The notes beneath the pieces are model-generated. The model did not search any database. It had not been told where the DNA came from and saw only the letters and a list, made by a program, of their open reading frames with translations. 64,000 nucleotides of DNA from JAAXGI01 sp965206975 (GTDB lineage Bacteria; Gemmatimonadota; Gemmatimonadetes; Longimicrobiales; Gaopeijiaceae), in the NCBI GenBank assembly GCA_965206975.1, contig OZ242253.1, positions 2,356,001 through 2,420,000 of the forward strand, read 5' to 3'. A program made the position numbers and the translations under genes. Of this stretch, positions 50,600-59,700 are shown one piece after another. The first letter of the stretch is position 1; every line of letters starts with the position of its first letter.

Positions 50600-53407
50600 C
50601 TACATCTCGCCTCTCGCCAATTTCCTCAGCACGGTGTGGAGGATCCCGCCGTTTCGGTAGTACTCGACCTCGATGTCGGAGTCGAGGCGCACGTCCGCCT
50701 CGAATGCGACCACCGACCCGTCGGACTTTCCCGCGCTGACCCGCAGGGTGGAGTTCGGTGCCACGCCGTCCTGGATCCCGACGATGTCGAACGTTTCCGT
50801 GCCGTCCAGCCCGAGGGAGCTGGCCGATTCTCCCGCCGGGAATTGAAGCGGGAGCACCCCCATCCCCACGAGATTCGAGCGGTGGATCCTCTCGTAGCTC
50901 GCAGCGATCACCGCGCGGACGCCGAGGAGGCTCGTACCCTTCGCTGCCCAGTCGCGCGATGAACCGGCCCCGTACTCCTTCCCGGCGAGCACCACCAGGG
51001 GGGTCCCCGCCGCCTGGTAGCGCACCGAGGCTTCGTAGATCGGAAGCACTTCGCCCTCCGGGAGGAGCCTTGTGTAACCGCCCTCCTTCCCGTCCAGGAG
51101 GAGGTTCTTGATGCGGACGTTCCCGAACGTCCCCCGCATCATCACCTCGTGGTTGCCGCGCCGGGCACCGAAGGTGTTGAATTCCCACGCCCTGACCCCG
51201 CGCTCCCGCAGGTAGCGTCCGGCCGGCTCGTCCCTCGGGATCGCTCCCGCGGGTGAAATGTGGTCGGTCGTCACGCTGTCTCCGAGGAGAGCGAGGACCC
51301 TCGCGCCAACGATGTCTCCGGGCTCGGTCTCCTCCAGGCTCATCCCCTCGAAGAAGGGCGGGTTGCGGATGTACGTCGATTCGCCGTCCCATTCGTAGAG
51401 CGACATGTCGCCCTCGGGAAGGGGGAGCGCCCTCCAGAGCTCGTCTCCCTCGAAGACCTCCCCGTAGCGATCCCGGTACATATCGGGGGTGAGCGCGCCG
51501 AGGATCGTGCTCCGGATCTCCGCCTGAGAGGGCCAGATATCCCTCAGGTATACGGGATCGCCGTCCGCGTCCTCACCGAGCGGCTCCTCATGCAGGTTCA
51601 TGTCGATCCTCCCGCTGAGCGCGAAGGCGACGACCAGCATCGGGGAGGCCAGGTAGTTGGCGCGGACGAGCGGGTGGATACGCGCCTCGAAGTTCCGGTT
51701 CCCCGACAGGATGGAGGAAACGACGAGACCCTTCGCCTCGACCGCCTCTGCGATCGGCTCCGGGAGGGGGCCTGAGTTCCCGATGCACGTCGTGCACCCG
51801 TACCCCACCACGTCGAAGCCGAGCTCTGCCAGGTGTGAAAGGAGGCCGGCGGCCTCCAGGTAGTCCGTGACGACCTTGGAGCCGGGCGCCATCGAGGTCT
51901 TCACCCAGGGCCGGGCGCGAAGGCCCCGCTCGAGCGCGCTCTTCGCCAGGAGGCCTGCGCCGACCATCACCGAGGGGTTCGACGTGTTCGTGCACGAGGT
52001 GATCGCCGCGATCACGATGCTCCCGTCCGTGAGTTCCATCGGCCGGCCATCGAGCTCGACGCGTGCGACTCGGGGGTGCTCCCGCTCCTCGACAGCCACG
52101 GCGACGTCGCCCCCGGCAAACTCCTCCGCGCTCTCCGCTCTCCACTCGGGGGTGCCCACGGGCGCGGGCTTCTCCGACACACTGAACCCCTGGGGAAGGA
52201 GAGCGGGGAGATCGCGCCCGAAGGCGCTACCGAGCTCCCCGAGCGGAATCCGGTCCTGGGGCCGCTTCGGACCGGCCACGGACGGCACGACGCTTCCCAG
52301 ATCCAGCTCGAGGGCAACGGTATATTCCGGATCGGGCGTCCCATCCGTCCGGAAGAGCTCCATCCCCTTCGCCACACGCTCGACGCGCTCCACGACTTCG
52401 GGGCTCCGCCCCGAACCTTCGAGGTAACGGAGCGCTTCCTCATCCACCGGGAAGAAGCCGATCGTGGCTCCGTACTCGGGGGACATGTTCGCGAGCGTGG
52501 CTCGATCCGGGAGGGTAAGGGAGGAGAGTCCCGAACCGTAGAACTCGACAAACCGCCCTACCACGCCCTGCGCCCGGAGCATCTCCGTCACCCGGAGGAC
52601 GAGGTCGGTGGCCGTGGCACCCTCCGGGAGGGTGCCGGTCACCCGGACCCCCACGACCTCGGGAAGGAGCATGTGATACGGCTGTCCGAGGAGGACGGCC
52701 TCCGCCTCAATCCCCCCGACGCCCCAGCCGACCACGCCCAGGCCATTGATCATCGTCGTGTGGGAGTCCGTCCCGACGAGCGTGTCCGGGAATGCGAGCG
52801 GCACCCCCTCCTCCTCGCGCCTGTGGATCACGCAAGCGAGGTACTCGAGGTTGATCTGATGCACGATCCCCGTTCCCGGGGGCACGACCTGGAAGTTCTC
52901 GAAGGCGTTCTGGGCCCAGCGGAGGAGCTGGTACCGCTCGCCATTCCTCTCGTACTCGCGCTCCACATTTCGCCGATACGAGTCCTGCGTCCCGAAGTAG
53001 TCCACCTGGACGGAGTGATCGATGACGAGATCTGCGGGCACCTGCGGGTTGATGCGCTCGGCTGGCCCTCCCAATCGTGCGAGTGCGTCTCGCATCGCGG
53101 CGAGGTCCACGACGGCGGGAACGCCGGTGAAGTCCTGAAGCACCACGCGGGAGGGCATGAAGGGGATGCTCGTCCCCGAGCTCGTGGGGCTCCACGCCGC
53201 CACGGCGCGCACGTCCTCCTCCGCCACATAGCCCTTTCCGGCCTTCCGAAGGACGTTCTCCAGGAGGACCCGGATCGAGAAGGGGAGACGATCCACGGAC
53301 GCCAGCCCGAGCTCCTCAAGCCGGCCCACCCGGTAGTAGGAGGTCGTACCCTCTGAGAGCTCCAGCGACGTCAATGCACCGAATGGGTCCTTGAGTTGGG
53401 CACCCAC
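50600..53407 (-). CDS. acnA: Aconitate hydratase A
   Basis: About 935 residues. The Fe-S cluster cysteines are intact: one in ITSCTNTSNPSVM and two in YGCTTCIGNSGPL. Other aconitase/IRP1-type blocks: GTDSHTTMINGLGVVGWGVGGIEAEA and LAGKEYGAGSSRDWAAKG. The GTG at 53407 has AAGGAG five bases upstream and is preferred to the GTG at 53413. TCA-cycle isomerisation of citrate and isocitrate. Confidence 0.95.
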   Translation of the reverse strand: MGAQLKDPFGALTSLELSEGTTSYYRVGRLEELGLASVDRLPFSIRVLLENVLRKAGKGYVAEEDVRAVAAWSPTSSGTSIPFMPSRVVLQDFTGVPAVVDLAAMRDALARLGGPAERINPQVPADLVIDHSVQVDYFGTQDSYRRNVEREYERNGERYQLLRWAQNAFENFQVVPPGTGIVHQINLEYLACVIHRREEEGVPLAFPDTLVGTDSHTTMINGLGVVGWGVGGIEAEAVLLGQPYHMLLPEVVGVRVTGTLPEGATATDLVLRVTEMLRAQGVVGRFVEFYGSGLSSLTLPDRATLANMSPEYGATIGFFPVDEEALRYLEGSGRSPEVVERVERVAKGMELFRTDGTPDPEYTVALELDLGSVVPSVAGPKRPQDRIPLGELGSAFGRDLPALLPQGFSVSEKPAPVGTPEWRAESAEEFAGGDVAVAVEEREHPRVARVELDGRPMELTDGSIVIAAITSCTNTSNPSVMVGAGLLAKSALERGLRARPWVKTSMAPGSKVVTDYLEAAGLLSHLAELGFDVVGYGCTTCIGNSGPLPEPIAEAVEAKGLVVSSILSGNRNFEARIHPLVRANYLASPMLVVAFALSGRIDMNLHEEPLGEDADGDPVYLRDIWPSQAEIRSTILGALTPDMYRDRYGEVFEGDELWRALPLPEGDMSLYEWDGESTYIRNPPFFEGMSLEETEPGDIVGARVLALLGDSVTTDHISPAGAIPRDEPAGRYLRERGVRAWEFNTFGARRGNHEVMMRGTFGNVRIKNLLLDGKEGGYTRLLPEGEVLPIYEASVRYQAAGTPLVVLAGKEYGAGSSRDWAAKGTSLLGVRAVIAASYERIHRSNLVGMGVLPLQFPAGESASSLGLDGTETFDIVGIQDGVAPNSTLRVSAGKSDGSVVAFEADVRLDSDIEVEYYRNGGILHTVLRKLARGEM

Positions 53408-53577
53408 GATCACTCCTTTTCTTGCGACGGGCAGATTAGCTTTTCGAGTTCGAACCGCCGGGGTGGGGATAGCCCCGACGCGGACGAAAGTTCACCCGAG
53501 GCTCGCGGAGCCGCCAGCGCCTCACCCCTCTGGGACGGGCGGGCGGTCCGGCAAATGGGCACAGAGAAAGGGCGGTC

Positions 53578-54129
53578 GTGACGTACGAAGCGGCGTATGC
53601 ATCGGGAGTGAGCTTCTCCAGGTTTCTGGAGGAAGCTCGGGCCACCCCCGAGCTGTGGAGGGAAATCGCCCGGCGGACCACCGTCGATGAGGAGGCTCAA
53701 AGGCGGGTCCGCCGGACCGGGGGGTCGTGGCGACTCCTCGTCCTCACCGACGACTGGTGCGGGGATGCGGTGAACTCGCTCCCGGTGATCGCGCGTCTCG
53801 TCGACGCGCACGCCGCCGCAGAGCTCCGCATCGTGCCGAGGGACGCCTTCCCGGAGCTTCGGGACCGGCACCTCACGAATGGATCCCGGTCGGTCCCCAT
53901 CGTGATCCTCCTCGACGATGGGGGGGTGCCCCGGGGAACCTGGGGCCCGAGACCGGCTGAGCTGCAGGCGTGGTTCGAGGGCGAGCTTCGCGAACTCCCG
54001 AGCGCGGAGCGCTACCGTGCGCTTCGGCGCTGGCACGCCCGGGATCGGGGTGCCTCGACGGCCCGGGAGATCGCGGATCTCTTCGAGCGCGGCGCCCGGG
54101 TGGGTGCGTCCGGCGCAACCGGCCCCTGA
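53578..54129 (+). CDS. Thioredoxin-fold protein with single active-site cysteine
   Basis: 183 residues from a GTG at 53578. The fold is marked by LLVLTDDWCGDAVNSLPVIARLVD and the cis-Pro region GSRSVPIVILLD. The CxxC motif reads C-G-D-A, so only one redox Cys remains. This occurs in a known subfamily with WCGDA and would exclude ordinary thioredoxin disulfide cycling. Divergent from acnA by 170 bp. Confidence 0.75.
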   Translation: MTYEAAYASGVSFSRFLEEARATPELWREIARRTTVDEEAQRRVRRTGGSWRLLVLTDDWCGDAVNSLPVIARLVDAHAAAELRIVPRDAFPELRDRHLTNGSRSVPIVILLDDGGVPRGTWGPRPAELQAWFEGELRELPSAERYRALRRWHARDRGASTAREIADLFERGARVGASGATGP

Positions 54130-54232
54130 AGCGCGAAGCGGCCCGCAGGGGACTCTCCCGCGGACCGCCCTCTCGCCGCCGCTCCCCGGTCGGATGATCG
54201 GGGCCGACGCCGCTCCACTCAGCTACTTAAGG

Positions 54233-55450
54233 CTAACGTCCCGGCCAGGGAGCTCCCTGGTGCCCGGACGGGGCCATACCCGTCCCCATGTAGACGAACT
54301 TCTGGATCCGCTTCCCCTCGTACGTCTCGGTCACGTAGAGGTTGCCGTCCGAGTCCTCGGCGATGCTGTGGGCGCCGAAGAACTGTCCGGGGTAGCGGCC
54401 CCCCTGCCCGAAGGTGTAGAGCGGCTCCAAAGTCTCCCGAACCGCGACGTGGATCCGCTGGTTCACGCCGTCGGCGATGTACATGTAGGTCTGATCGGCG
54501 TCCGCGGAGAAGGCGACGTCCCACGTGGCGCCGGAGCCGAGCGTGAACGGCGCGAAGAACCCCTCGTTCTGGTACTCGCCCTCGGGTGTGAAGACCTGGA
54601 TCCTGTTGCTCTGGCGGTCGCAGACGTACAGGAGCCGGTCCATCGACAGCTTGGCGCAGTGTACCGGGCCCCGGAACTGCTGGGCCGGCGGCTCGTTCTC
54701 GCCCCGCGGACCGAATTCGTAGTCATCGTCCGGCACATTCCCGTAGGCCCCCCAGAAGCGCTTCATTTCGCCGGTCTCCGCGTCGATCACGGCAACGCGC
54801 CGATTGAAGTAGCCGTCCGACAGGTACGCTTCGTTCTCCTGCTCGTCGACGAAGATCTCCGCGATGCGCCCGAAGCTCTCCGGATCGTGGCTGTTCCTGA
54901 CGAACCCCTGCCCGTCGGGTGCCTGGCGGGCATTCGCGGATCCGAACTGCGCGACCACGTCGCCGTCCTGCGTGAGCTTGAGGGCGTGCGAGTCCCCCCC
55001 GCCATTCCCGCCGATCCAGACGTAGCCCTCGTGGTCCAAGAAGATCCCGTGGTTCGACTCGGGCCACTCGTACCCCTGGTAGTTCTCCCCGGGATCTCCC
55101 CCCCACGCCTTCACGACGTTCCCGCCGCGATCGAAGGCGAGGATCGGCGGGGCCCCGACACAGCACTCCCCGGTCGGCGGATCCTGCTCGGCACCGGACT
55201 CTCCCCCGGTCAGCGTGGCCGAGCTCCGGTGGACCATCCAGATGACGTCCTGGTCGTCGACCCAGACGCCGATCGCGTTCCCAAGGAGCCAATTTTCGGG
55301 GAGCGGCTGCGGCCAGAAGGGGTCAACTTCGAACAGGGGAGCCTGCATCTGGGCGGCCACCGTTCCCTGAAGGCGGGACTGCCCGACCCAAAGGCCCCCG
55401 ACCAGAACGAGAAGGCACCCGCCGAGCATGATCTTTCTCGCGGAAGTCAT
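54233..55450 (-). CDS. Secreted NHL-repeat beta-propeller protein
   Basis: About 405 residues from the ATG at 55450 (AAGGGAG eight bases upstream). A hydrophobic N-terminal segment (KIMLGGCLLVLVGGLWVG) suggests export. NHL-like repeats follow through most of the protein: HGIFLDHEGYVWIGGNG, DGYFNRRVAVIDAETGEM, DRQSNRIQVFTPEGEY, IADGVNQRIHVAV and IAEDSDGNLYVTETYEGKRIQKF. No catalytic residues for a peptidylglycine lyase are evident. Ligand binding or scaffolding is inferred. Confidence 0.8.
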   Translation of the reverse strand: MTSARKIMLGGCLLVLVGGLWVGQSRLQGTVAAQMQAPLFEVDPFWPQPLPENWLLGNAIGVWVDDQDVIWMVHRSSATLTGGESGAEQDPPTGECCVGAPPILAFDRGGNVVKAWGGDPGENYQGYEWPESNHGIFLDHEGYVWIGGNGGGDSHALKLTQDGDVVAQFGSANARQAPDGQGFVRNSHDPESFGRIAEIFVDEQENEAYLSDGYFNRRVAVIDAETGEMKRFWGAYGNVPDDDYEFGPRGENEPPAQQFRGPVHCAKLSMDRLLYVCDRQSNRIQVFTPEGEYQNEGFFAPFTLGSGATWDVAFSADADQTYMYIADGVNQRIHVAVRETLEPLYTFGQGGRYPGQFFGAHSIAEDSDGNLYVTETYEGKRIQKFVYMGTGMAPSGHQGAPWPGR

Positions 55451-55675
55451 CTGTAATCTCCCTTCATTGAGGAACGAGTCGCCTGCTTGGGGGAGGGTAG
55501 CCGACCCGGGGACGCGGGGCAAGCAGCCTTCCTGGCAGAGAGCCAGCGCTCAAGCGGCACCCGAGTGCCTCCGGCAGCGTGTCCCCCTCCACACGGGGCA
55601 GCCGATGGCGTACCTTATCCGGGCTTCACTGCATGAGGCGCGCGCTCCCCGACCTTGAGTCCGGAAGGGTGGCGT

Positions 55676-55759
55676 GCCGGGGTGGCGGAATTGGTAGACG
55701 CGGAGGTCTCAAAAACCTCTGGGCTTTGGCCCTTGCGGGTTCGATTCCCGCCCCCGGCA
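55676..55759 (+). tRNA. tRNA-Leu (anticodon CAA)
   Basis: 84 nt. Acceptor GCCGGGG (55676-55682) pairs with CCCCGGC (55752-55758), discriminator A at 55759. Anticodon stem GAGGT/ACCTC encloses the loop CTCAAAA, anticodon CAA at 55710-55712, reading UUG. The long variable arm around GGGCTTTGGCCC and the TTCGATTC T-loop confirm the leucine type. The terminal CCA is not encoded. Confidence 0.95.
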
Positions 55760-55958
55760 TCCGATGCGCGACAGGATCGCTACGCGCGACCGTCGAGCCC
55801 ACTATCCGTCGGATATGCCGGGTAAGTCCTCGGGCCGAAGCCAGCGGCAGACCAGTGTCTCCCGCGTACAGGCTGCGGATCTGGCGCCCGACGAAATCAA
55901 CGACCTCCTCGCGATCAGCGCCGAGGTGGGCAGCCCCCCGCCCCCCGCCTCTTCACGT

Positions 55959-56306
55959 CTACTCAGTCGGCGCCTTGTAGTATCCGTCTCTCCGCCGCCG
56001 GACGTGATCGAGCAGACGGCTCCGCGCCGTGTGGAACGCATCCGCTATGGCGACGACCGCGTGGTCCTCTCCGCCGGACGAGGGCGGGCGGGTGACGACG
56101 ATTTCAGCACCGGGAAGCGTAACATCGACCCGGACGTGATACGGGTTGCCGGAACGGTGGCGCCGGTGTTCCAACTCGACCATCACGCGGCAACTCGTGA
56201 TTCGATCCTCGACCTTTTCGAGTTCTGCGATCCCGTCTTGGATCGCCCGCTCCATCGCGGGCGTCCGGGAAACGTTCCGGAATGCGACTTCGGGGGTGAT
56301 TTGCAT
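55959..56306 (-). CDS. hpf: Ribosome hibernation promoting factor (HPF/RaiA family)
   Basis: 115 residues, short form. It begins MQITPEVAFRNVSRTPAMERAIQDGIAELEKVEDRI, then RVMVELEHRRHRSGNPYHVRVDVTLPGAEIVV and a helix AIADAFHTARSRLLDHVRRR typical of the beta-alpha-beta-beta-beta-alpha fold. It would promote inactive ribosome states in stationary phase. 31 bp downstream of the cobalamin-domain gene. Confidence 0.85.
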   Translation of the reverse strand: MQITPEVAFRNVSRTPAMERAIQDGIAELEKVEDRITSCRVMVELEHRRHRSGNPYHVRVDVTLPGAEIVVTRPPSSGGEDHAVVAIADAFHTARSRLLDHVRRRRDGYYKAPTE

Positions 56307-56337
56307 GCGTGCCTCCGTATTCGGCTCGGTCTTGACC

Positions 56338-56763
56338 TCAATCTCGAGACCGGCTTCCCTTCGTGCTTCGCTCTCGGTACCAACTCCAAATGTAATCGAT
56401 CGGTTCCGATGTCGGCGTGCCGGGCCCGAAGAGCCGCCCGATCCCGAGCTCCCTCAGCCTCTCGGCATCCTCCTCCGGGATGACGCCCCCGCCGGTAATC
56501 AGCATGTCCCCCCCGCCCGCCTCCTCGAGTAGCTCGTGGACCCTCGGGACGAGGGTCATGTGCGCGCCCGAGAGGATCGAGAGCGCGACCACATCCACAT
56601 CCTCCTCGAGCGCGGCCCGGACGACCATCTCCGGCGTCTGGTGAAGGCCCGTGTAGAGGACGTCGAAACCGGCCTCGCGGAAGGCCGCGGCGATGATTCG
56701 TGCACCCCGGTCGTGGCCGTCGAGGCCCACCTTTGCTAGGAGTACGCGGACGGGCCTCGTCAA
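56338..56763 (-). CDS. Stand-alone cobalamin-binding domain protein (methylmalonyl-CoA mutase C-terminal type)
   Basis: About 141 residues from a TTG whose TTGA overlaps the preceding glucan-synthase stop. The B12-binding signature DxHxxG is seen in LAKVGLDGHDRGARIIA, followed by VVALSILSGAHMTLVPRVHELLEE and ITGGGVIPEEDAERLRELG (the GG segment lining the cobalamin tail). This matches the small subunit or C-terminal domain of methylmalonyl-CoA mutase. The catalytic TIM-barrel subunit is not in the window, so the partner is unknown; a B12-sensing role is possible. Confidence 0.85.
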   Translation of the reverse strand: MTRPVRVLLAKVGLDGHDRGARIIAAAFREAGFDVLYTGLHQTPEMVVRAALEEDVDVVALSILSGAHMTLVPRVHELLEEAGGGDMLITGGGVIPEEDAERLRELGIGRLFGPGTPTSEPIDYIWSWYRERSTKGSRSRD

Positions 56764-59700
56764 TTTGCTCCTTCTCCCATCGTCACTTCGATCTTCACGA
56801 TGCGCTCTCTCCCGCCCCCGGCCGGCGTGCTCGCCGGACGGTCGGTGCCGAGGATGGGGATGCGCCTGGGATCTACCTCGGATCCGTCGAGTAGGCAGCT
56901 TCGCACCCCCCTGCATGCGCCGTCCGGATTTCGGACCTCGATCCGGGCCCGCACGCCCTCGACCTCGATCTCCACTCGGAACCCCCGCCAGTCCGAGGGA
57001 ATGCGCGGCTCGATCGAGAGGATGGGGCCCTCCCGTCGTACCCCCAGCACGTCCTCGAGCGCCACCCGCCAGACCCACCCCGCGGACCCTGTGTACCAGC
57101 TCCACCCTCCGCGTCCGGCGTGCGGCTCCGCACCGTAGATGTCGGCGGCGATCACGTATGGTTCGCTCCGGTAGCGCGCGGTCCCCTCCTCGCCCTCGGC
57201 GTGGCGGGTCGGCAGGATCGCGCGGAGGAGTGCGCCCGCGCGCTCTCCATCTCCGATTCGGGCGAGCGCGCGGATCAGCCACGCCGAGGCGTGCGTATAC
57301 TGGCCCCCGTTCTCCCGTACTCCCGGAGGATACGCGGCGATGTACCCCGGATCCGGCCCCCGGCCGGTGAAGGGTGGGGAGAGGAGGAGCGCCAACCCCT
57401 CGCCGGTGCGGACCAGCTCCCGCCAGGCGGAGTCCATCGCAACGCGTGCACGCACTGGGTCCGCCGCCTCCGAGATCACGCTCCACGACTGCGCGATCGA
57501 GTCGATTCGCGCCTCCGCGGAGTCGCGGGCGCCTAGTGGCTCACCACTGTCGAAGAAGGCGCGGCGATACCATTCTCCATCCCACCCGTGCGTCTCGATC
57601 GCCTCCCGCACAGTCGCGCTCCAGTCCTCCAGCCTGAGGACGGTTCGGTCCTCTCCCCGCTCGCCGGCGAGCGGGATCAGGAGCCGGCATACGTCTAGGA
57701 AGAACCAGCCGAGCCACACGCTCTCTCCTCGCCCCTCGGCCCCCACGCGGTCCATCCCGTCGTTCCAGTCCCCGCTCCCAATCAGGGGGAGGCCCCGGGG
57801 CGAGAGGCGTTGGGCGGCTCTCTCGACGGCCCGAAGTCCGTGCTCCCAGAGCGACGCCTCCTCCCCGCTCGGCGAGAACTCGTCGTATCGCTCGTGCGTC
57901 GTATCGGTGAGGCACTCCCCCTCCAGGAATGGGACGACCTTCTCGAGCAACGTTCTGTCCCCGGTCCACCGGACCGTTCGGGTCAGGACCCAGGGGAGCC
58001 AGAGGAGGTCGTCCGAGCAGCGCGTGCGTACGCCTCTCGTCGTTCCCGGGTGCCACCAGTGGAGGACGTCTCCCTCCCGAAACTGGCGACGTGCAGCCTC
58101 TTCCAGCTGTTTGATCGCCAGCGAGGGATCGAGCGGGAGGAGGGTGTAGGAGTCCTGGAGCTGGTCGCGGAACCCGAAGGCGCCGCTCGCCTGGTAGAAG
58201 CCGGTCCGGCCCCTGAGCCGCGAGGAGATGGCCTGGTAGGGGAGCCACCCGTTCATCAAGGCGTCGAGGGCGGGGTCCGGGGTCTCGACCCGCACGCGGC
58301 CCAGGTACTCGCTCCACCGCCGATGCTCCACCTCCGCCGCGCTCGCGGCCCTGGGCCCGGCACGGAGTCCTCCGAGGAGGGAGTCGAGTTTCCCTCGGGT
58401 GTCCGCCGCACCGAGGAAGAAGGTGGCCTCACCCGCCTCGCCGGGAGCGAGCGTGATGTTCCGCTTGAGGACACCGCACCCCTCGCCTCGGGGGAAGCTC
58501 CGCTCCCCCGGCACATCTCTCAGGAGCCCGTCGGGGGTGCGGTCGAGTGGCTCGGCCGCTCCGAGGAACTCACGGCGATCCGTCGCCATCCCGTCGGGCA
58601 GCCGGTCGAGGCCGAGGAATGCCACCTTTCCCGAGTGCTTGAGGTGGTAGGGGTTTCGTGCGGTCACGACGGAGCGTTCGGGGTCGAAGCGGATCTGTAG
58701 GCGTCCCGCGGTGTGGGCGGGAGACGTGCCGAGGACCCAGTCCGCGAGGAAGGTGGCGGAGAGGTACCGTGCCCGCGAGCCCCGGTTTTCGATCCGGACC
58801 CGAACCATCTTGACGGGAAGCTCCGGGTGGAGCGACCAGGTCACCTCCTCAGAGAGCGCCGCGCCGCCGGCGCGGAGGATCGTGCGTCCCCACCCGTGGC
58901 GGATTTGATGCGTTCGAGCGCGGCCGAGCGGGCCCGGGAAGGGCGTCCAGACCTCCCCGCTCTCCTCATCCTTGAGATACACCGCCTCGCCGCGCAGTCC
59001 GAGGACAGGATCGTTGTGCCAGGGCGTCAGACGGAACTCGCCGGCATCTTCCACCCAGGTAAAGCTTCCCCCGGACTCCGTCACGAGAAATCCGAACCCG
59101 TCGCGGGCCACCACATTCGACCAGGGGGCGGGGGTCGTCATGCCGGGCCCCAGCTCTATCACGTAGTCACCCGTCTCCGGGTCGAACCCCCCGAGCGCCG
59201 ACGGCGCCGCCCATTCGACGCCCTCGAGCCCGTCGGCGACCGGGCCCGGCGCCTCTTCCGCGGGAACGCTCTCCTCTCCGCCGTCCGCATATGCGCGGGG
59301 CGGGTCGCCGGTTGGAGGCGGTGAAGGCGCGGGGCGGGCCGTCGCGATCTGGTCCGCGAGGGGCCCGCTGGCCGCGTCCACCCGGAATGCGGCGAGCGTT
59401 CGAAGGCGTACCCGCTCCTCGTCGCCCACGTCGGTTGCTCGAATGATGTGGATTCCCCCCGGCATGCCGAGGGCGGGCCCCGAGTCGTCGCTCGAGAGAA
59501 GGGCCGTCACTCGCTCGCGGAGGGCGTTCAGGTACTCGCCCGTCTCGTGGCCCACGATCACGAGGTCCACGAGCTGGCCCCGGTTCCGCCACCAGCGCTG
59601 CGCCCGGAGGAGATCGGGAAGGAGGGAGGATCCGCTTCCCGTCGAGCCCTCCAGGAGGATGAACGGGAAATCCCCCGAGATCCCCCAGCGCCAGAGGGTG

